Below are positions 34,494 through 44,562 of a stretch of 64,000 nucleotides of DNA, piece after piece. This DNA comes from Pinisolibacter aquiterrae (GTDB lineage: Bacteria; Pseudomonadota; Alphaproteobacteria; Rhizobiales; Ancalomicrobiaceae). The stretch's first letter is position 1, and each line of letters starts with the position of its first letter. The notes below the pieces were generated by a model. It saw only the letters and a list, made by a program, of their open reading frames with translations. It searched no databases and was not told where the DNA came from. The position numbers and the translations under genes were made by a program. The stretch lies in NCBI RefSeq assembly GCF_019160155.1, contig NZ_JAFNIH010000019.1, positions 310,001 to 374,000 on the forward strand, in the 5' to 3' direction.

Positions 34494-36525
34494 CGCCCAC
34501 CCCCGTCGACGACGTCTCCGGCGACGGCGCCGCCGTCGGCCGGGCCAGCATCGCCGCGAAGAGCGGCGCGAGCCGCTTCGCGCCGAGCCGCGACACATGG
34601 TCGGAATCCATGTAGAGCGGCCCCTCCGGCGTCAGCACCGTGCAACGCTCCGCGTCACAGAACGTATCGGCCGGGTCGACCGACTCGACCCAGGTCCGCC
34701 CCTTCACCGCCTGTTCGAGCAGCGCCCGCGAGGTCGTCTGCCGCGCCGTGTGTTCGGCCCGCGTCGGCCCGAGCGGGACCGGCCGGCCGAGCCGCATCGC
34801 ATTGGCGACGACGTTGGGCACGTCGAATTTGACCTCCGGCGTCGAGGCCATCAGATGCACCCGCCGGCCGGCGAGCGCGTCGAGCGTCGCCTCGAGCGAG
34901 GTCTCGAGCACCGCCCAGCGCTCCGCCTCGCCGAGCGTGCGCCCGTTCGAGCGGATGGCGTGGAGCCGGGCCGGCGAGCGGCCGTAGTCGTGTCCCGTGA
35001 CGGTCCAGGCCCAGCGCGCCACGATGATCACGTCGGTGATGTCCGGCTGCGCCGCGATCTCGGCGAGCGCCGCCTTCACATGCGCCGCGCAGCGCAGATC
35101 GTTGCCGACCGTCTGATCGATGCCGACGAGCGGCGGACACCCGCCCTTGCCGAGATAGAGCCCCTTGCGTCCGGCCTCCCGCGCGACGTCGGCGATCGCT
35201 CCGGCGGTGGCGCGCGAATGGGAATCGCCCAGGATCGCGAAGCTGATCGGTTTCGCGGGATCCCCGGTCGCCCCGATCACGCAAGGCGCGCGTTCCCCGG
35301 CGATGCCCTCGTCGACGCCCGGACAGAGCTCGCCGATCGCCACGCCCTCCTGCTGCACGGCGGCGATCGCCGCCTGCGCCGGCGTCGTCCACCGGCCGAG
35401 GTTCTTGGTGTTGAAGGTGACGATGCCGGCGGCGACCACCGCCAGCGAGACGACGCCCGCCGTCGCGAAGAGGCGGCTGCGCCGCGCCAGCACGCCGCGC
35501 GAGCGGATCGGCGTCTCGAGCCACACCAGCGTGCCCCACGACAGCAGCACCGTCGCCACCGCGATCACGGCGCCCTCGACCGGCGTCACCGGGTGGAAGA
35601 AATAGACCTGGGTGAAGACGATCAGCGGCCAGTGCCACAGATACATCGGATAGGAGATCCGGCCGATGAAGGTGAAGGGCGCCGTGGCGAGGAGCCGCGC
35701 CGCCGGACCGACGCCCGAGGCGAGCACCAGCGTCGCGCCGATCACCGGGCCGGCCGCCACCCATCCCGGAAACGCCATGGAATCGTCGATCCGGAAGAGC
35801 GACAGGACGATCAGCCCGAGCCCGACCACGCCGAGCCCCGAGCGCACACGCTCCGAGGCGCCGTCGAGCGGCCGCAGCGCCAACAGCGCGCCCGCGCCGA
35901 GTTCCCAGAGACGCATCGGCAACAGGAAATAGGCGTCCGCATAGCCGAGGACGCCGCTCACCACGCTGGCGAGGAAGGAGAGGACGACGAGCCCGCCGAC
36001 CAGCTTCACCCGGTCGATCGAAAAGCGCGCGGCGCCGAGCAGCAGCAGCGGAAAGACGATGTAATACTGTTCCTCGACGCCGAGCGACCAGGTGTGCAAC
36101 AGCGGCTTGGTCGCCCCGTCCGGATCGAAATAGCCGGTCTGCCCCATGAAGACGAAATTCGAGGCGAAGAGCGGCGTCCACGACAGCGAGCGACCGAAAT
36201 AGCGCAACTCCAGCGGCACGAACAACAGCCACGCCAGCGCCGCCGTGACGATCAGCACCAGGAGCAGCGCCGGATAGATGCGCCGGATGCGCCGCTCGTA
36301 GAAGGTGAGATAGGAGAAGCGCCCCTCGTCGCTCTCCCGCGCGATGATCCCGGTGATCAGAAAGCCCGAGATCACGAAGAACACGTCGACGCCGATGAAG
36401 CCGCCCGGCATCCAGCTCGCGCCGAGATGGTGCAACAGCACCGCCGTGACCGAGACCGCTCGCAGACCGTCGATATCGGGACGATACCCGGATCCCCTCG
36501 GGGTACTGGCTTCGATCGCGGTCAT
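34477..36525 (-). CDS. OafA/YrhL-type O-acyltransferase with SGNH domain
   Basis: A 682-residue membrane enzyme. The acyltransferase-3 part (about 10-400, ten helices) starts YRPDIDGLRAVSV, with a HHLG and a GFIGVDVFFVISGFLIT block and RIRRIYPALL. The SGNH periplasmic domain (about 425-665) has GDSHS with Ser435 and the DSDH block with Asp640/His643. Such proteins O-acetylate lipopolysaccharide, exopolysaccharide or peptidoglycan. No sugar gene cluster is around it, so the target is unknown. It overlaps the DUF6476 gene by 17 bp at the 3' ends. Confidence 0.92.
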   Translation of the reverse strand: MTAIEASTPRGSGYRPDIDGLRAVSVTAVLLHHLGASWMPGGFIGVDVFFVISGFLITGIIARESDEGRFSYLTFYERRIRRIYPALLLVLIVTAALAWLLFVPLELRYFGRSLSWTPLFASNFVFMGQTGYFDPDGATKPLLHTWSLGVEEQYYIVFPLLLLGAARFSIDRVKLVGGLVVLSFLASVVSGVLGYADAYFLLPMRLWELGAGALLALRPLDGASERVRSGLGVVGLGLIVLSLFRIDDSMAFPGWVAAGPVIGATLVLASGVGPAARLLATAPFTFIGRISYPMYLWHWPLIVFTQVYFFHPVTPVEGAVIAVATVLLSWGTLVWLETPIRSRGVLARRSRLFATAGVVSLAVVAAGIVTFNTKNLGRWTTPAQAAIAAVQQEGVAIGELCPGVDEGIAGERAPCVIGATGDPAKPISFAILGDSHSRATAGAIADVAREAGRKGLYLGKGGCPPLVGIDQTVGNDLRCAAHVKAALAEIAAQPDITDVIIVARWAWTVTGHDYGRSPARLHAIRSNGRTLGEAERWAVLETSLEATLDALAGRRVHLMASTPEVKFDVPNVVANAMRLGRPVPLGPTRAEHTARQTTSRALLEQAVKGRTWVESVDPADTFCDAERCTVLTPEGPLYMDSDHVSRLGAKRLAPLFAAMLARPTAAPSPETSSTGVGVTSRP

Positions 36526-36871
36526 TCGCAGGGTCCATCGGCAAGGCAAGGAGAGGCACGATCGTCTCGGCCTCGGTTCCCGGAACCTATAGAGATCCGG
36601 AAACCTGGACACAACGAACCAGATACGTTTCCCGGCGACGAGCAACCGGCCCGCCGTGCCGGCACCGCGCGCCGGTGCGCTCGAATTCATCGAACGATCA
36701 CAGTCACTTGTGCTGATCACCCGACCCTCGGCCGGCGCCGCGCCCGCGCCCACCGCCGTGCCCGGACGGACACACGAGGCCGGCTTCGACATCGCTCCAC
36801 CCCGAAACGGTGAAGGGGCCCGACCGCTTCGCGGCCGAACCCCTTCGGTCTCCTCCCAGAGACTTGGTGGA

Positions 36872-36894
36872 CGAGGGGCGCCTGTGACGCCCCT
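36872..36894. terminator. Hairpin at the prpE 3' end
   Basis: Stem GAGGGGCG / CGCCCCTC (8 bp, 7-nt loop) lies 10 bp past the prpE stop. Reading leftward no clear T-run follows, but a second imperfect hairpin at 36811-36843 adds structure. It is probably the 3' end of the prpE transcript. Confidence 0.45.
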
Positions 36895-36903
36895 CGGTAT
36901 TTC

Positions 36904-38805
36904 TCAGACGCCGATGCCGCGATCGCGGATCGCCGCCTCGATCTCTTCCAGCACCGCCGGATCGTCGATCGTCGCCGGCATGTTCCATTCCTGCTGGTCG
37001 GCGATCTTCTGCATGGTGCCGCGCAGGATCTTGCCGGAGCGGGTCTTGGGCAGGCGGTCGACGGTGATCGCCACCTTGAAGGCGGCGACGGCGCCGATCT
37101 TGGCGCGCACCAGCGCCACCAGCTCCTTCTCGAGCGTCTCCGCGTCCTTGGTGACGCCGGCCTTCAGCACCACGAATCCGCAGGGCATCTGGCCCTTCAT
37201 CTCGTCGTGCACGCCGATGACGGCGCATTCGGCGACGTCCGGGTGCGAGGCCAGAACCTCCTCCATGCCGCCGGTCGACAGACGATGGCCGGCGACGTTG
37301 ATGATGTCGTCGGTGCGCGCCATGATGAAGAGGTAGCCGTCGGCGTCCATGTAGCCCGCGTCGCCGGTCTTGTAGTAGCCGGGGAAGTCGACGAGGTAGC
37401 TGTCGATGAAGCGCTGATCGGCGTTCCACAGCGTCGGCAGGCACGACGGCGGCAGCGGCAGCTTGATGACGATCGAGCCCATCTCGCCCGGCTTCATCGG
37501 ATGCAGCCCGTCGTCGACGATCTGCACGTCGTAGCCCGGCATCGGCACCGTCGGCGAACCGTGCTTGACCGGCAGGAGCCCGAGCCCGACCGGATTGCCG
37601 GCGATCGCCCAACCCGTCTCGGTCTGCCACCAGTGATCGATCACCGGCACGCCGACGTGGGTCTCGGCCCACTGCACCGTGTCCGGATCGGCGCGCTCGC
37701 CGGCCAGGAACAGGGTGCGCAGCGACGAGATGTCGTACTTCTTCAGGTACTCGCCCTCGGGGTCTTCCTTCTTGATCGCGCGCAGCGCGGTCGGCGCGGT
37801 GAAGAAGCCGGAGACCTTGTACTCCTCGATGATCCGCCAGAACGTGCCGGGGTCGGGCGTGCCGACCGGCTTGCCCTCGAACACGATCGTGGTCGCGCCG
37901 TAGAGCAGCGTCGCGTAGCAGATGTAGGAATGGCCGACGACCCAACCGACGTCGGAGGCCGCCCAGAACACCTCGCCCGGCTCGATGCCGTAGTGATTCT
38001 TCATCGTCCAGTGGAGGGCGACGGCATGGCCGCCGTTGTCGCGCACCACGCCCTTCGGCGAGCCGGTGGTGCCGGACGTATAGAGAATATAGAGCGGGTC
38101 CGTCGCCAGAACCGGCACGCACGGCACGTCGCGGTCCTTGTTCGCCTCGACCAGCGCGCCGAGATCGTGGTCGCGGCCGGGGAAGAGATCCGCCGGCACC
38201 TGCGGCCGCTGGGTGATGAACACCGCGTCCGGCTTGTGGGTCGAGAGCCCGATCGCCTCGTCGAGCAACGGCTTGTAGGCGATGACCTTCTTGCCCTCGA
38301 TGCCGCAGGAGGCGGTGATGATCGCCTTCGGCTTGGCGTCGTCGATGCGGGTGGAGAGCTCGCGCGGCGCGAAGCCGCCGAACACCACCGAATGGATCGC
38401 GCCGAGACGCGCGACCGCGAGCATGGCGACGATCGCTTCCGGGATCATCGGCATGTAGACGATGACGCGGTCGCCCGCGACCACGCCGGCGTCGGCGAGC
38501 GCCGCGGCGGTCGCCTGCACCCGGGTCTTCAGCTCGGCATAGGTGATCTTCGCCTTCACGCCGGTGACCGGGCTGTCGTAGATGATCGCCACCTGATCCG
38601 CCCGTCCGTTCGCCACGTGGCGATCGACGGCGTTGAAGCACGTGTTCATCTTCGCGCCGGCGAACCAGCGGCCATAGGGACCCGACGTCGGATCGAAGAC
38701 CTTCTCCCAAGGCTCGACCCAATCGATCCCCTTTGCGGCCTCCGCCCAGAAAGCCTCCGGATCGGATTTCCAACTCTGGTAGACTTCGGCGTAACGGCTC
38801 GTCAT
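36904..38805 (-). CDS. prpE: Propionyl-CoA synthetase
   Basis: A 633-residue acyl-CoA synthetase of the acetyl/propionyl-CoA synthetase family, converting propionate, ATP and CoA to propionyl-CoA. P-loop YTSGTTGSPKGV is near 248-259, WWQTETGW near 394 and the catalytic Lys in PKTRSGKILRGT near 592-603. I prefer PrpE over Acs because of the length, the AKGIDWVEPWEKVFD start and the sequence of the substrate side (GWVVGHSYICYATLL), but acetate activation cannot be excluded. No methylcitrate or propionyl-CoA carboxylase genes are adjacent. Confidence 0.85.
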   Translation of the reverse strand: MTSRYAEVYQSWKSDPEAFWAEAAKGIDWVEPWEKVFDPTSGPYGRWFAGAKMNTCFNAVDRHVANGRADQVAIIYDSPVTGVKAKITYAELKTRVQATAAALADAGVVAGDRVIVYMPMIPEAIVAMLAVARLGAIHSVVFGGFAPRELSTRIDDAKPKAIITASCGIEGKKVIAYKPLLDEAIGLSTHKPDAVFITQRPQVPADLFPGRDHDLGALVEANKDRDVPCVPVLATDPLYILYTSGTTGSPKGVVRDNGGHAVALHWTMKNHYGIEPGEVFWAASDVGWVVGHSYICYATLLYGATTIVFEGKPVGTPDPGTFWRIIEEYKVSGFFTAPTALRAIKKEDPEGEYLKKYDISSLRTLFLAGERADPDTVQWAETHVGVPVIDHWWQTETGWAIAGNPVGLGLLPVKHGSPTVPMPGYDVQIVDDGLHPMKPGEMGSIVIKLPLPPSCLPTLWNADQRFIDSYLVDFPGYYKTGDAGYMDADGYLFIMARTDDIINVAGHRLSTGGMEEVLASHPDVAECAVIGVHDEMKGQMPCGFVVLKAGVTKDAETLEKELVALVRAKIGAVAAFKVAITVDRLPKTRSGKILRGTMQKIADQQEWNMPATIDDPAVLEEIEAAIRDRGIGV

Positions 38806-39067
38806 GGGGTCTCCTCCGCTCCGGATCCCGCCGTTCGGGGCGTGGATTTCGGCACACGTTCGCTTTCACATCGAGCCGCCGGGCTCGCAATGCTACGTTC
38901 GACTACGCCCTCCCCGCCGCGACGCCTTGCGGTGGATCAAATTCGAAATTTCGCGGCCGAGACGCTCACTTCGCGATAGGGCGGAGCCTCGCGCTCTCCC
39001 CTGTCGTTCCCCACCGCGACCCGATAGAAGTCTCGGACTTTCGCAGCATGCTCCCGAAGGAAGTCCC

Positions 39068-39829
39068 ATGATCGGCGCCGACGTCGCCTTCTATCTCGCC
39101 GCCCTGCCCGCCGCGATGCTGGTCGGCCTCTCCAAGGGCGGCCTGCCGATCGTCGGCATGCTCGGCGTGCCGATCCTCGCGCTCGTCGTCTCCCCGGTCC
39201 AAGCGGCCGGCCTGCTCCTGCCGATCTTCGTCGTCTCCGACTGGTTCGGCCTGTGGGCCTATCGCAAGGAATTCTCCGGCCGCAATCTGGCGATCCTGGT
39301 CCCCGGCGCCGTCGTCGGCATCGGCCTCGGCTGGCTCACGGCCGCCCACGTCTCCGAGGACGCGGTCACGCTGCTGGTCGGCCTGATCGGCCTCGCCTTC
39401 GTCGCCGATCGCATCCGCACCGCCGGCCACGCGCGCCCAGCCCGCCCCGCCGACGTGCCGCGCGGCCTGTTCTGGGGCGCGATCACCGGCTTCACCAGCT
39501 TCGTCTCCCATTCCGGCGCCCCGCCCTATCAGATGTACGCCCTGCCGCAGCGCCTGCCCAAGATGGTCTATGCCGGCACTTCGACCATCTTCTTCACCAT
39601 CGTCAACGCGGTGAAGCTGATCCCCTACTGGGCGCTCGGCCAGCTCTCGCTCGCCAATCTGAAGACCATGTTGGTGCTGTTTCCCCCGGCGATCGCCGCC
39701 ACTTGGATCGGCGTCCATCTGACCCGCCGGCTGCCCGAGGTCCTGTTCTTCCGTCTGGTGATGACGGCGCTCGCGGTGGTCTCGGTCAAACTGACCTGGG
39801 ACGGCGCCGGCGCCCTCCTCGCCGGTTGA
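39068..39829 (+). CDS. TauE/SafE family (TSUP) membrane carrier
   Basis: A 253-residue membrane protein with about eight helices, of the sulfite exporter TauE/SafE (DUF81) family. Characteristic is the start FYLAALPAAMLVGLSKGGLPIVGMLGVPILALVV and the internal FTSFVSHSGAPPYQMYALPQRL. Members move sulfite, sulfolactate or other small anions. Start ATG 39068 follows GGAAGTCCC. It is divergent from prpE (262 bp apart). Substrate unknown. Confidence 0.88.
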   Translation: MIGADVAFYLAALPAAMLVGLSKGGLPIVGMLGVPILALVVSPVQAAGLLLPIFVVSDWFGLWAYRKEFSGRNLAILVPGAVVGIGLGWLTAAHVSEDAVTLLVGLIGLAFVADRIRTAGHARPARPADVPRGLFWGAITGFTSFVSHSGAPPYQMYALPQRLPKMVYAGTSTIFFTIVNAVKLIPYWALGQLSLANLKTMLVLFPPAIAATWIGVHLTRRLPEVLFFRLVMTALAVVSVKLTWDGAGALLAG

Positions 39830-39886
39830 CCCCGGGCCGTTCCGCCCGGGCGACCCCACCGAAACGAGAGGTCCCGAAAACGAAGA

Positions 39887-39909
39887 CGCCGCGGTCGTGG
39901 GCCGCGGCG
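39887..39909 (-). terminator. Terminator of the leftward DUF465 gene
   Basis: Stem CGCCGCGG / CCGCGGCG, 7-nt loop, followed on the minus strand by TCTTCGTTTTC. It also lies at the end of the converging TSUP gene. Confidence 0.65.
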
Positions 39910-39940
39910 CCGGATCAGGGGTGTCTCGTGGGCGGAGACT

Positions 39941-40120
39941 TCAGTGCAGCGTGGCGTCGCCCCGGAGGCGATTGATCTCGTCCTTCAGCTGCAGCTTGCG
40001 GCGCTTCATCTCGGCGATTTCGAGCGAGTCGCTGCTGGGGTGAGTGGTGGCCTCCTTGATCTTGGTTTCCAGAGCAGCGTGTCGACGTTCGAGTTCCGCA
40101 AGATGCGATTCGATGGACAT
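39941..40120 (-). CDS. DUF465 (YdcH/SlyX-like) small protein, 59 aa
   Basis: Reading the minus strand from ATG 40120 gives a 59-residue all-helical peptide starting MSIESHLAELERRHAALETK and ending EINRLRGDATLH. The heptads and the KRRKLQLKDEINRL core are DUF465. Function is unknown; small coiled coils of this type are common in Alphaproteobacteria. It is not obvious in ORF lists because of its size. A second DUF465 gene starts 322 bp away on the other strand. Confidence 0.88.
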   Translation of the reverse strand: MSIESHLAELERRHAALETKIKEATTHPSSDSLEIAEMKRRKLQLKDEINRLRGDATLH

Positions 40121-40442
40121 TTCGCATGCCTCCCTTGTTGGGACCTCACTTCATCAGCATGTCACAAAACCAGATCCGCGCAACGGTCGCGCGCCGATTC
40201 GCGAAGCCGGCAAATCGAGGCGTGATCGACGTTTTCTCAATGCTGCGCCGCACATTCAACGAAAGTTGATTCCATTTCCTCGTCGGCGTCCCCTCGACCG
40301 GAACGACGGGGACGAGTCCCCTTTTTCCTCGCGATGATCTATTCTGTCCCCCGGCGAGGTCCCGTGCCCCGCCGCCCGGATCCTCGGCTCCCTCGACGTC
40401 TCCGTCGTCGCGGGGGCGCCAGAACGAAATCGGTCGCAGCCC
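40121..40442. other. Divergent intergenic region between two DUF465 genes
   Basis: This 322-bp region has no gene. It must drive the two small DUF465 genes in opposite directions. At 40308-40326 a GGGGA-CGAG-TCCCC hairpin with TTTTT lies on the plus strand, 117 bp before the rightward gene: either a weak attenuator of that gene or the end of an upstream short transcript. Confidence 0.4.
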
Positions 40443-40649
40443 ATGATGGAAGACGAAGAGAACGACATTCGGGGTGAGCTCATCCATCTGCGTCAGGAGC
40501 ACCGCGATCTCGATTTCGCGATCTCCGCCCTGATCGAAAGCGCCCGCGGCGATCACCTCACCATCCAGCGTCTGAAGAAGAAGAAGTTGGCGATCAAGGA
40601 TCGCATCAATCGCCTCGAGGACCGACTGGTCCCGGACATCATCGCCTGA
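40443..40649 (+). CDS. DUF465 (YdcH-like) small protein, 68 aa
   Basis: A 68-residue charged helical protein ([23 protein letters not shown] at its start, in parts, and [19 protein letters not shown] at the end), again DUF465. It precedes purE by 113 bp. The paralogue lies on the opposite strand just upstream; the shared tail motif K..LAIKD.INRLED suggests an old duplication. Two in-frame ATGs at the start (40443, 40446) cannot be told apart. Confidence 0.85.
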   Translation: MMEDEENDIRGELIHLRQEHRDLDFAISALIESARGDHLTIQRLKKKKLAIKDRINRLEDRLVPDIIA

Positions 40650-40762
40650 GCCCGGGACGCCCTCGCCGTGCCGCTCCCCCACGACCTCCGTCCGGCTTGC
40701 ACGCGCGCCGACCATCCCCTATACCGCGCGCTCCCTTGTTGGATCTCGAGAAAGAGAGCTCG

Positions 40763-41252
<490 letters not shown>

Positions 41253-41260
<8 letters not shown>

Positions 41261-42356
41261 TCCCGTCCCCTCTCCCTCGGCCGTGCGCACCGTCGGCATC
41301 CTCGGCGGTGGTCAGCTCGGCCGCATGCTCGCCCTCGCCGGCGCTCGCCTCGGCCTCAAGAGCGTCGTCTACTGCCCCGACGTCGACAGCCCCGCCTTCG
41401 ACGTCGCCGCCGGCCGGGTGATCGCCGCCTATGACGACGAGGCGGCGCTGGCCGCCTTCGCCGAGACCGTCGACGTCGTCACCTACGAATTCGAGAACGT
41501 CCCGGCCGCCACCGCCGCCTTCCTCGACGCCCGCGTGCCGGTACGTCCCGGCACCCGCTCGCTGGCGGTGTCGCAGGATCGCCTGTCGGAGAAGACGTTC
41601 CTCGCCGAACTGGGCATTCCCACCGCCCCGTTCCGCGCCGTCGACACGCTCGACCACCTCCATGCCGCCATCGCCGAGATCGGCTTTCCCGCCGTCCTCA
41701 AGACCCGCCGCTTCGGCTACGACGGCAAGGGTCAGGTGAAGATCAGCGACCCCGACGATCTCGAGCACGCCTTCGAGGCGATGAAGGGCGCGCCCTCGAT
41801 CCTGGAGGGCTGGGTGCCGTTCCGCCGCGAGATCTCGGTGCTCACCGCGCGCGGCGTCGACGGCGCCTCGATCACCTTCGACGTCCCGGAGAACGAGCAC
41901 AGCCGCCACATCCTGAAGTTCTCCCGGGTGCCCGCCGATCTGCGCCCCGAAACCCGCGACGCCGCCATGGCGATCGGCGCTCGCGTCGCCGACGCGCTCG
42001 GACACGTCGGTGTGGTGGCGATCGAGCTGTTCCTGCTCGAGACCCTCGAGGGTGAACGCCTGATCGCCAACGAGATCGCCCCACGTGTCCACAATTCCGG
42101 CCACTGGACCGAGAGCGCCTGCCTCGTCTCCCAGTTCGAGGCGCACATGCGCGCCGTCGCCGGCCTGCCGCTCGCCGACCCGCGCCGCCATTCCGACGTC
42201 GAGATGGAGAACCTGATCGGCGACGAGGCCCGCGATCCCGAACGCTTCCTCGCCGAGGCCGGCGCGAGCCTTCATCTCTACGGTAAGACCGAGATCCGGC
42301 CGGGCCGCAAGATGGGCCACGTCAACCGGATCCGCCCGCGCGCCGACCGCCGCTGA
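41253..42356 (+). CDS. purK: N5-carboxyaminoimidazole ribonucleotide synthase
   Basis: A 367-residue ATP-grasp enzyme that makes N5-CAIR from AIR, ATP and bicarbonate. The N-terminal [13 protein letters not shown], the central ATP-grasp part ([17 protein letters not shown]) and the metal-binding [14 protein letters not shown] block are intact. Length is near the family norm. Start at ATG 41253 inside the end of purE. It is followed by an intrinsic terminator. Confidence 0.96.
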
Positions 42357-42430
42357 CGCGACGTCGGGACGCCCCCGGGCGGGCTGATTTCGAGGCGCGT
42401 TCCGACCCGCTCCGAAGGGCGCGCCGGCAC

Positions 42431-42459
42431 CGCCCCGAGCGCTCGGAACGGGGCGTTTT
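42431..42459 (+). terminator. Intrinsic terminator after purK
   Basis: Stem CGCCCCG / CGGGGCG encloses a smaller GAGCGCTC palindrome and is followed by TTTT and then CCCC. It lies 75 bp after purK. Confidence 0.7.
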
Positions 42460-42485
42460 CCCCCGCTTTCCGGCGTTTTCGAGTG

Positions 42486-42513
42486 TGGACATCGCGGATC
42501 GATTCTGCTATCC
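42486..42513 (+). promoter_or_regulatory. Putative promoter of rpsU
   Basis: TGGACA (42486-42491), a 16-bp spacer and CTATCC (42508-42513) resemble the alphaproteobacterial housekeeping promoter. It lies just after the purK terminator and about 150 bp before the rpsU start. Confidence 0.5.
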
Positions 42514-42663
42514 GTCCGCGACTTCGCGAGTGTCGTCTTCAGACGCCACCCGCCCGTGCCCTTCCGAAGACGTCGTCGCCTCCGGCCGGTTACCCCGACC
42601 GAGGATCGTCGTTTCCGGTTCGTCGCGGTGACATCAACGACTGATCAAGATGGGATCGAACGC

Positions 42664-42894
42664 GTGCAGGTTCTCGTTCGCGACAACAACGTCGACCAGG
42701 CTCTCAAGGCGCTCAAGAAGAAGATGCAGCGCGAGGGTATCTTCCGCGAGATGAAGCTCCGCGGCCACTACGAGAAGCCTTCCGAAAAGAAGGCGCGCGA
42801 GAAGGCCGAGGCGGTCCGCCGCGCCCGCAAGCTGGCCCGCAAGCGCGCCCAGCGCGAAGGCCTGCTGCCCGGCAAGCCCGTCGTCAAGCGCTGA
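42664..42894 (+). CDS. rpsU: 30S ribosomal protein S21 (GTG start)
   Basis: A 76-residue S21 beginning (M)[20 protein letters not shown], with a basic helical tail [15 protein letters not shown]. The start is GTG at 42664: an ATG in the same frame does not occur near and the protein from GTG has the family length. The frame is open upstream for 36 more codons (from 42556) but that part has no S21 sequence. S21 acts in mRNA selection by the 30S subunit. Confidence 0.95.
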   Translation: MQVLVRDNNVDQALKALKKKMQREGIFREMKLRGHYEKPSEKKAREKAEAVRRARKLARKRAQREGLLPGKPVVKR

Positions 42895-43135
42895 TCCCGC
42901 GCCTGCGGCCGGTCGTTCACGAGCCTCCTCGGACGGCGTCGGACGACCCCCTCGAACCGTGTCGTTCGCGACCCCTTCGAACCGTGACGCGGGATGCCGC
43001 GTGACGGTTCTTTGCGTTTCGACTACGATCGCTCCGGCTCGAGCGTGCCCCGACCGGATCGATTCGACCCCGTGTCGATCCTCGTCCGTCTCGACACTCG
43101 CCCGCCTCGACTCCGCCCCCCCGGGAGACGCTCGC

Positions 43136-43984
43136 ATGTCGCCGCTTCGCCGCCTCGCCCTCGCCCTCGCCGGCACCTCGCTTCTCGCCCTCGCCGGCTG
43201 CACCGGCTCGGACGGCGGCTATTCGGCCAGCGGCGGCTCCGCGCTGGTCCGCTCCCAGGACGCCGGCGCCGGCTCGGCCGCCAACATCTCCTCGCTGACC
43301 GAGGTGATTCGCGCCAATCCCAACGACGCCAATGCCTACAACCTGCGCGGCACCGCCTATGCGCGCGGCGGCGACAGCCGCGCCGCCATGGCCGATTTCG
43401 ACGCCGCCCTGAAGATCGACCCGAGCTTCTATCGCGCCTGGGCCAACAAGGGCCTGGTGCTGCGCCAGATCGGCCAGCTGCAGCCGGCGGTCGCCGCCTA
43501 TGATCGCGCGCTCGAGATCAAGCCGGACTATTCCGCCGCCCTGCTCGGACGCGGCAACGTCTACCGCCACATGGGCCAGCGCGAACGCGCCATCGCCGAC
43601 TTCACCCAGGCGATCCAGGTCGACCCGCGCAATGCCGGCGCCTATCACGACCGCGCCCTGACCAAACAGTCGATGGGCGACCGCACCGGCGCCCTCGCCG
43701 ACTATTCCGCCGCGATCGAGCGCGACGCCACCGCCCCCGAGCCCTTCAACGCCCGCGGCCTGCTCAAGGCCTCCGGCGGCGATCTGCGCGGCGCCCTCGA
43801 CGACTTCAACGGCGCCCTCAACAACGATCTCCAATACGGCGAGGCCTGGATCAACCGCGGCGTCGTCGAGGAACAGCTCGGCGATCGCAAGGACGCCCTC
43901 GCCTCCTGCCAGCGCGGCGTCTCCCTGGTGCCCCAGTCGCAACTCGGCCAGGAATGCGTGAAGCGGCTCTCCGGCCGCGTCTGA
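43136..43984 (+). CDS. TPR-repeat lipoprotein (NlpI-like)
   Basis: A 282-residue lipoprotein: signal peptide with lipobox LAGC, Cys22, then a short Gly/Ser stretch and about six TPR units from 55 to 265 (AYNLRGTAYARGGDSRAAMADFDAALKIDP is the form in pieces; RAWANKGLVLRQIG, AALLGRGNVYRHMG and so on). By analogy with NlpI it may hold periplasmic or outer-membrane peptidases, but no partner is seen nearby. A large hairpin follows 28 bp after the stop. Confidence 0.88.
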   Translation: MSPLRRLALALAGTSLLALAGCTGSDGGYSASGGSALVRSQDAGAGSAANISSLTEVIRANPNDANAYNLRGTAYARGGDSRAAMADFDAALKIDPSFYRAWANKGLVLRQIGQLQPAVAAYDRALEIKPDYSAALLGRGNVYRHMGQRERAIADFTQAIQVDPRNAGAYHDRALTKQSMGDRTGALADYSAAIERDATAPEPFNARGLLKASGGDLRGALDDFNGALNNDLQYGEAWINRGVVEEQLGDRKDALASCQRGVSLVPQSQLGQECVKRLSGRV

Positions 43985-44011
43985 CGCGCCCCTCCTCCAC
44001 GCTCCGAGACG

Positions 44012-44047
44012 ATGCGTCCGCGCCTGAAATTCAGGTTGCGGACGCAT
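44012..44047. repeat. 36-nt two-part inverted repeat
   Basis: The outer stem ATGCGTCCGC / GCGGACGCAT is perfect over 10 bp and encloses an inner CCTGA-AAT-TCAGG hairpin. It lies 28 bp downstream of the TPR lipoprotein gene. No T-run follows, so it may be a Rho-type 3' end structure or a protein binding site. Confidence 0.7.
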
Positions 44048-44236
44048 GACTCCACCTGTTCGACGTGTTCGCCGAACCACCTGTCCGCGTCGGCCAGTGT
44101 CCGCCCGCGCCGGGCGGCCACAACCCTCGGTGAATTAAGCAAATAGTGAATACACGGGCCGCGCGCGTCACAATTAGACCGCGAAGTCGTATCATCGGTC
44201 ATCCACTCTCGGACTGAATCAAGGGGGAGATTTCCA

Positions 44237-44506
44237 ATGATCAAGATCGCAGCTCCGATCGCGCTCGCGCTGATGCTCGCCGCCTGCTCGACCACCTCGC
44301 AGACCGACCGCACCCTCGGCGGCGCCGCCATCGGTGCCGGCACCGGCGCGCTGATCGGCGCGGCCACCGGCCACGGCCCGGGCGCCACCCTCGCCGGCGC
44401 CGCGATCGGCGGCATGGGCGGCGCGGTGATCGGCGCGGCCACCACGCCGAAGAACTGCATCGCTCGCGACCGCTACGGCCGCCGCTATCGCGTCGCCTGC
44501 CCGTGA
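44237..44506 (+). CDS. Glycine-zipper lipoprotein
   Basis: An 89-residue lipoprotein: signal peptide with Cys17 (LMLAAC), then two Gly/Ala zipper helices (GGAAIGAGTGALIGAATG and LAGAAIGGMGGAVIGAA) and a short basic tail with two Cys (NCIARDRYGRRYRVACP). This YMGG/OsmB-like family lies in the outer membrane or envelope with unknown exact role. A GGGGGAG ribosome site precedes the start. Confidence 0.85.
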   Translation: MIKIAAPIALALMLAACSTTSQTDRTLGGAAIGAGTGALIGAATGHGPGATLAGAAIGGMGGAVIGAATTPKNCIARDRYGRRYRVACP

Positions 44507-44562
44507 GCCGAGGTCCGGTCTCGCCGCACCCGCCGCGAGACCGACCGCGCAATGCCAAACGA

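Noticed and set aside
34477-36525. Part of an O-antigen or capsule island
   Set aside because: The acyltransferase is flanked by rluD-linked and propionate genes; no glycosyltransferases or unusual base composition are present.
36904-38805. Acetyl-CoA synthetase (acs)
   Set aside because: The sequence fits propionyl-CoA synthetase better in length and N-terminal pattern, though acetate use is not ruled out.
42556-42663. 36-codon N-terminal extension of S21
   Set aside because: It has no ribosomal-protein sequence, and the family length begins at the GTG 42664.
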